Positions 63,058 to 64,000 of a DNA stretch of 64,000 nucleotides are shown here, piece by piece. The position numbers and the translations under genes were made by a program. The notes under the pieces are model-generated. The model was not told the origin of the DNA, did no database searches, and saw only the letters and a program-made list of their open reading frames with translations. The stretch covers positions 620,001 through 684,000 of the forward strand of contig JAGOQS010000001.1 in the NCBI GenBank assembly GCA_017991315.1. Direction: 5' to 3'. Numbering within the stretch: the first letter of the stretch is position 1; each line of letters begins with the position of its first letter. The DNA comes from Ferrovibrio sp. (GTDB lineage Bacteria; Pseudomonadota; Alphaproteobacteria; Ferrovibrionales; Ferrovibrionaceae).

Positions 63058-63651
63058 CTAAAATGCGCGCCGCCCACTCTTACTTAGAGCCTCAGCCTTC
63101 CGTCGAGAAATCTCCTGGGATGCATACGGGTGAGTCATTTCGAGATAAGAAAAATCTGCCGTGCTTGATCTTTGCCTTAACTTCATTTGCCCGTAAGCCG
63201 TTTCCCAAACGCAGTGTTCGGATTGGTACATGACTCCCATCCTACTCTGCCATGGCAATACTGTTTGGCTTGTTGGCGGCCCATATCGTGTGACCAGCAT
63301 CGATTTCAGAGCCTGATAGTCAGCGACAACAACACTCATTGCGAAAGCAACAAATTGATTATCCAAGTAAACGTACGAAAGAAACTCTACAGTTATCCCT
63401 TCCAATTTATACATATTGCCCCCAATGCGACCTGTGCTTTGGAGGGACCTGTCGTAACAAGTAACCAAACCGGGAATAGCATCATCATTATTGCAGGGTT
63501 GAGAAAACTGATGACCCATATAATTTCCCTGGTGTTTCGAAAGGCTATCGCCGAAGCGGTGACCGCGAAATGAGAATGTTTCGTCTATTTGGGCTGATGC
63601 AGATCCCAGCAAGACAATGAATATCATGGCTATATAGGTTGTGATCCTCAT
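63058..63651 (-). CDS. Secreted AT-rich protein of unknown function
   Basis: The 197-residue protein has a signal peptide (MRITTYIAMIFIVLLGSASA-QI) and four cysteines in the first half. Its codons are AT-rich compared with all neighbours, a sign of separate acquisition. It contains SFRGHRFGDSLSKHQGNYMGHQF and LVTRYGPPTSQTVLPWQSR; no family is recognised. It is possibly a phage cargo (moron) gene expressed from the prophage. Confidence 0.7.
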   Translation of the reverse strand: MRITTYIAMIFIVLLGSASAQIDETFSFRGHRFGDSLSKHQGNYMGHQFSQPCNNDDAIPGLVTCYDRSLQSTGRIGGNMYKLEGITVEFLSYVYLDNQFVAFAMSVVVADYQALKSMLVTRYGPPTSQTVLPWQSRMGVMYQSEHCVWETAYGQMKLRQRSSTADFSYLEMTHPYASQEISRRKAEALSKSGRRAF

Positions 63652-64000
63652 AACTTCCCCCGCTAGATGTTACCCAAACTTTCTGAACTGCCAGATTCGG
63701 CGATAATCAGATTGCGGAAGTAACTATAGCGCGAACTTCTAATTGACAAAAACAGTAAAACACGCTTCGATTGATGTGCTGCGAGAGCGGCATAACTGCC
63801 GGGTGAATGCCCTCACCCCCCAACGTTAATTCGCCTGGGACTCCCTGCCAGCGCGCCGGCATTTCCAGGTCTAATCAACTCGCGACTGTGAGTCGATGGG
63901 GTGGGGGAACTAGTGACTAAATGCTTATCTATTTGCCGCTTTTTGCCGCAATTTACACTAATAGAGAGCCCAAATTTATCCATGCGGTACAGCCATGGAT
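63652..64000. other. AT-rich non-coding stretch at window end
   Basis: No convincing ORF, RNA or repeat is seen here. The bases just upstream of the 63651 start (on minus) may hold its promoter. The last 100 bases include AT-rich runs but no clear phage repressor, attachment site or ribosome site. Confidence 0.5.

Larger units (their letters stand above)
46651..64000. mobile_element. Integrated phage-like element, integrase-proximal arm (right end outside window)
   Basis: From the tyrosine integrase to the window edge the genes are short, overlapping and mostly on the minus strand. They include phage families (Bet/RecT, Gp37/Gp68, ASCH-like, C5 methyltransferase, excisionase-like, XRE). Gene order, int-xis at the end of a long leftward operon with annealase, is that of the early left arm of a lambdoid-like temperate phage. 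No capsid, tail, terminase or lysis genes are visible, so the size and completeness are unknown. The left boundary is inferred. Confidence 0.85.

Noticed and set aside
63900-64000. attR-like copy of the gph junction
   Set aside because: Only short GCTTTTTGCC-type similarity; the 20-bp junction repeat is not present.

Overview
The window is GC-rich chromosomal DNA from an alphaproteobacterium, most likely Rhodospirillales-like. The evidence is an NDUFA12-type complex I subunit, a DUF2155/mlaD/aat/accC/accB/aroQ neighbourhood, an HdaA-type DnaA regulator beside ppk and ppx, B12-dependent NrdJ, and dispersed GTCATGCCCGG palindromes. The genus cannot be fixed from sequence reading alone.

Positions 1-46650 are core chromosome. 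From the left: the end of an ABC-F ATPase, ndk, purN/purM, a DUF2066/AI-2E/hdaA operon, transporters and hydrolases, a polyphosphate cluster (sixA, ppk, ppx), rnd, aspS, marC, an esterase, a pentapeptide-repeat protein, a CAP-domain protein and nrdJ with twin NrdR-box-like sites. Then come envelope and fatty-acid genes, an MFP/RbbA/permease efflux system, and a tyrosine catabolic cluster (hppD-hmgA-fah with a divergent MarR regulator and a palindromic operator; maiA 3.7 kb away). Last are a ThiS-ThiG fusion, a TAXI-binding-protein/histidine-kinase pair and gph.

From about 46650 to the right edge lies an integrated phage-like element seen from its integrase end. It has a tyrosine integrase abutting gph, an AlpA-like excisionase candidate, and a long, tightly overlapped leftward early operon transcribed toward the integrase. 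That operon encodes a NrdR-type zinc-ribbon protein, an ASCH-like protein, a Gp37/Gp68 (DUF5131) protein, an XRE regulator, a HerA-like ATPase, an acyl carrier protein, a C5 DNA methyltransferase, a Bet/RecT annealase, a coiled-coil protein, an LRR protein and many small unknown proteins. A promoter with two operator-like repeats lies at 62933-62974. No structural phage genes are in view, so the element continues to the right.

The most unusual points are: (1) an LRR gene built of nearly identical 60-bp units that differ only at three sites, all changing the same face of the predicted strand; (2) a complete tRNA-Gly(UCC) with encoded CCA lying in frame inside the HerA-like ORF; (3) a phage NrdR zinc ribbon lacking the ATP-cone, in a genome whose nrdJ carries tandem NrdR-like boxes; (4) purM with no ATG/GTG/TTG and an apparent ATC start; (5) a Trp-rich 24-codon ORF and a 9-codon relay ORF that couple neighbouring phage genes.
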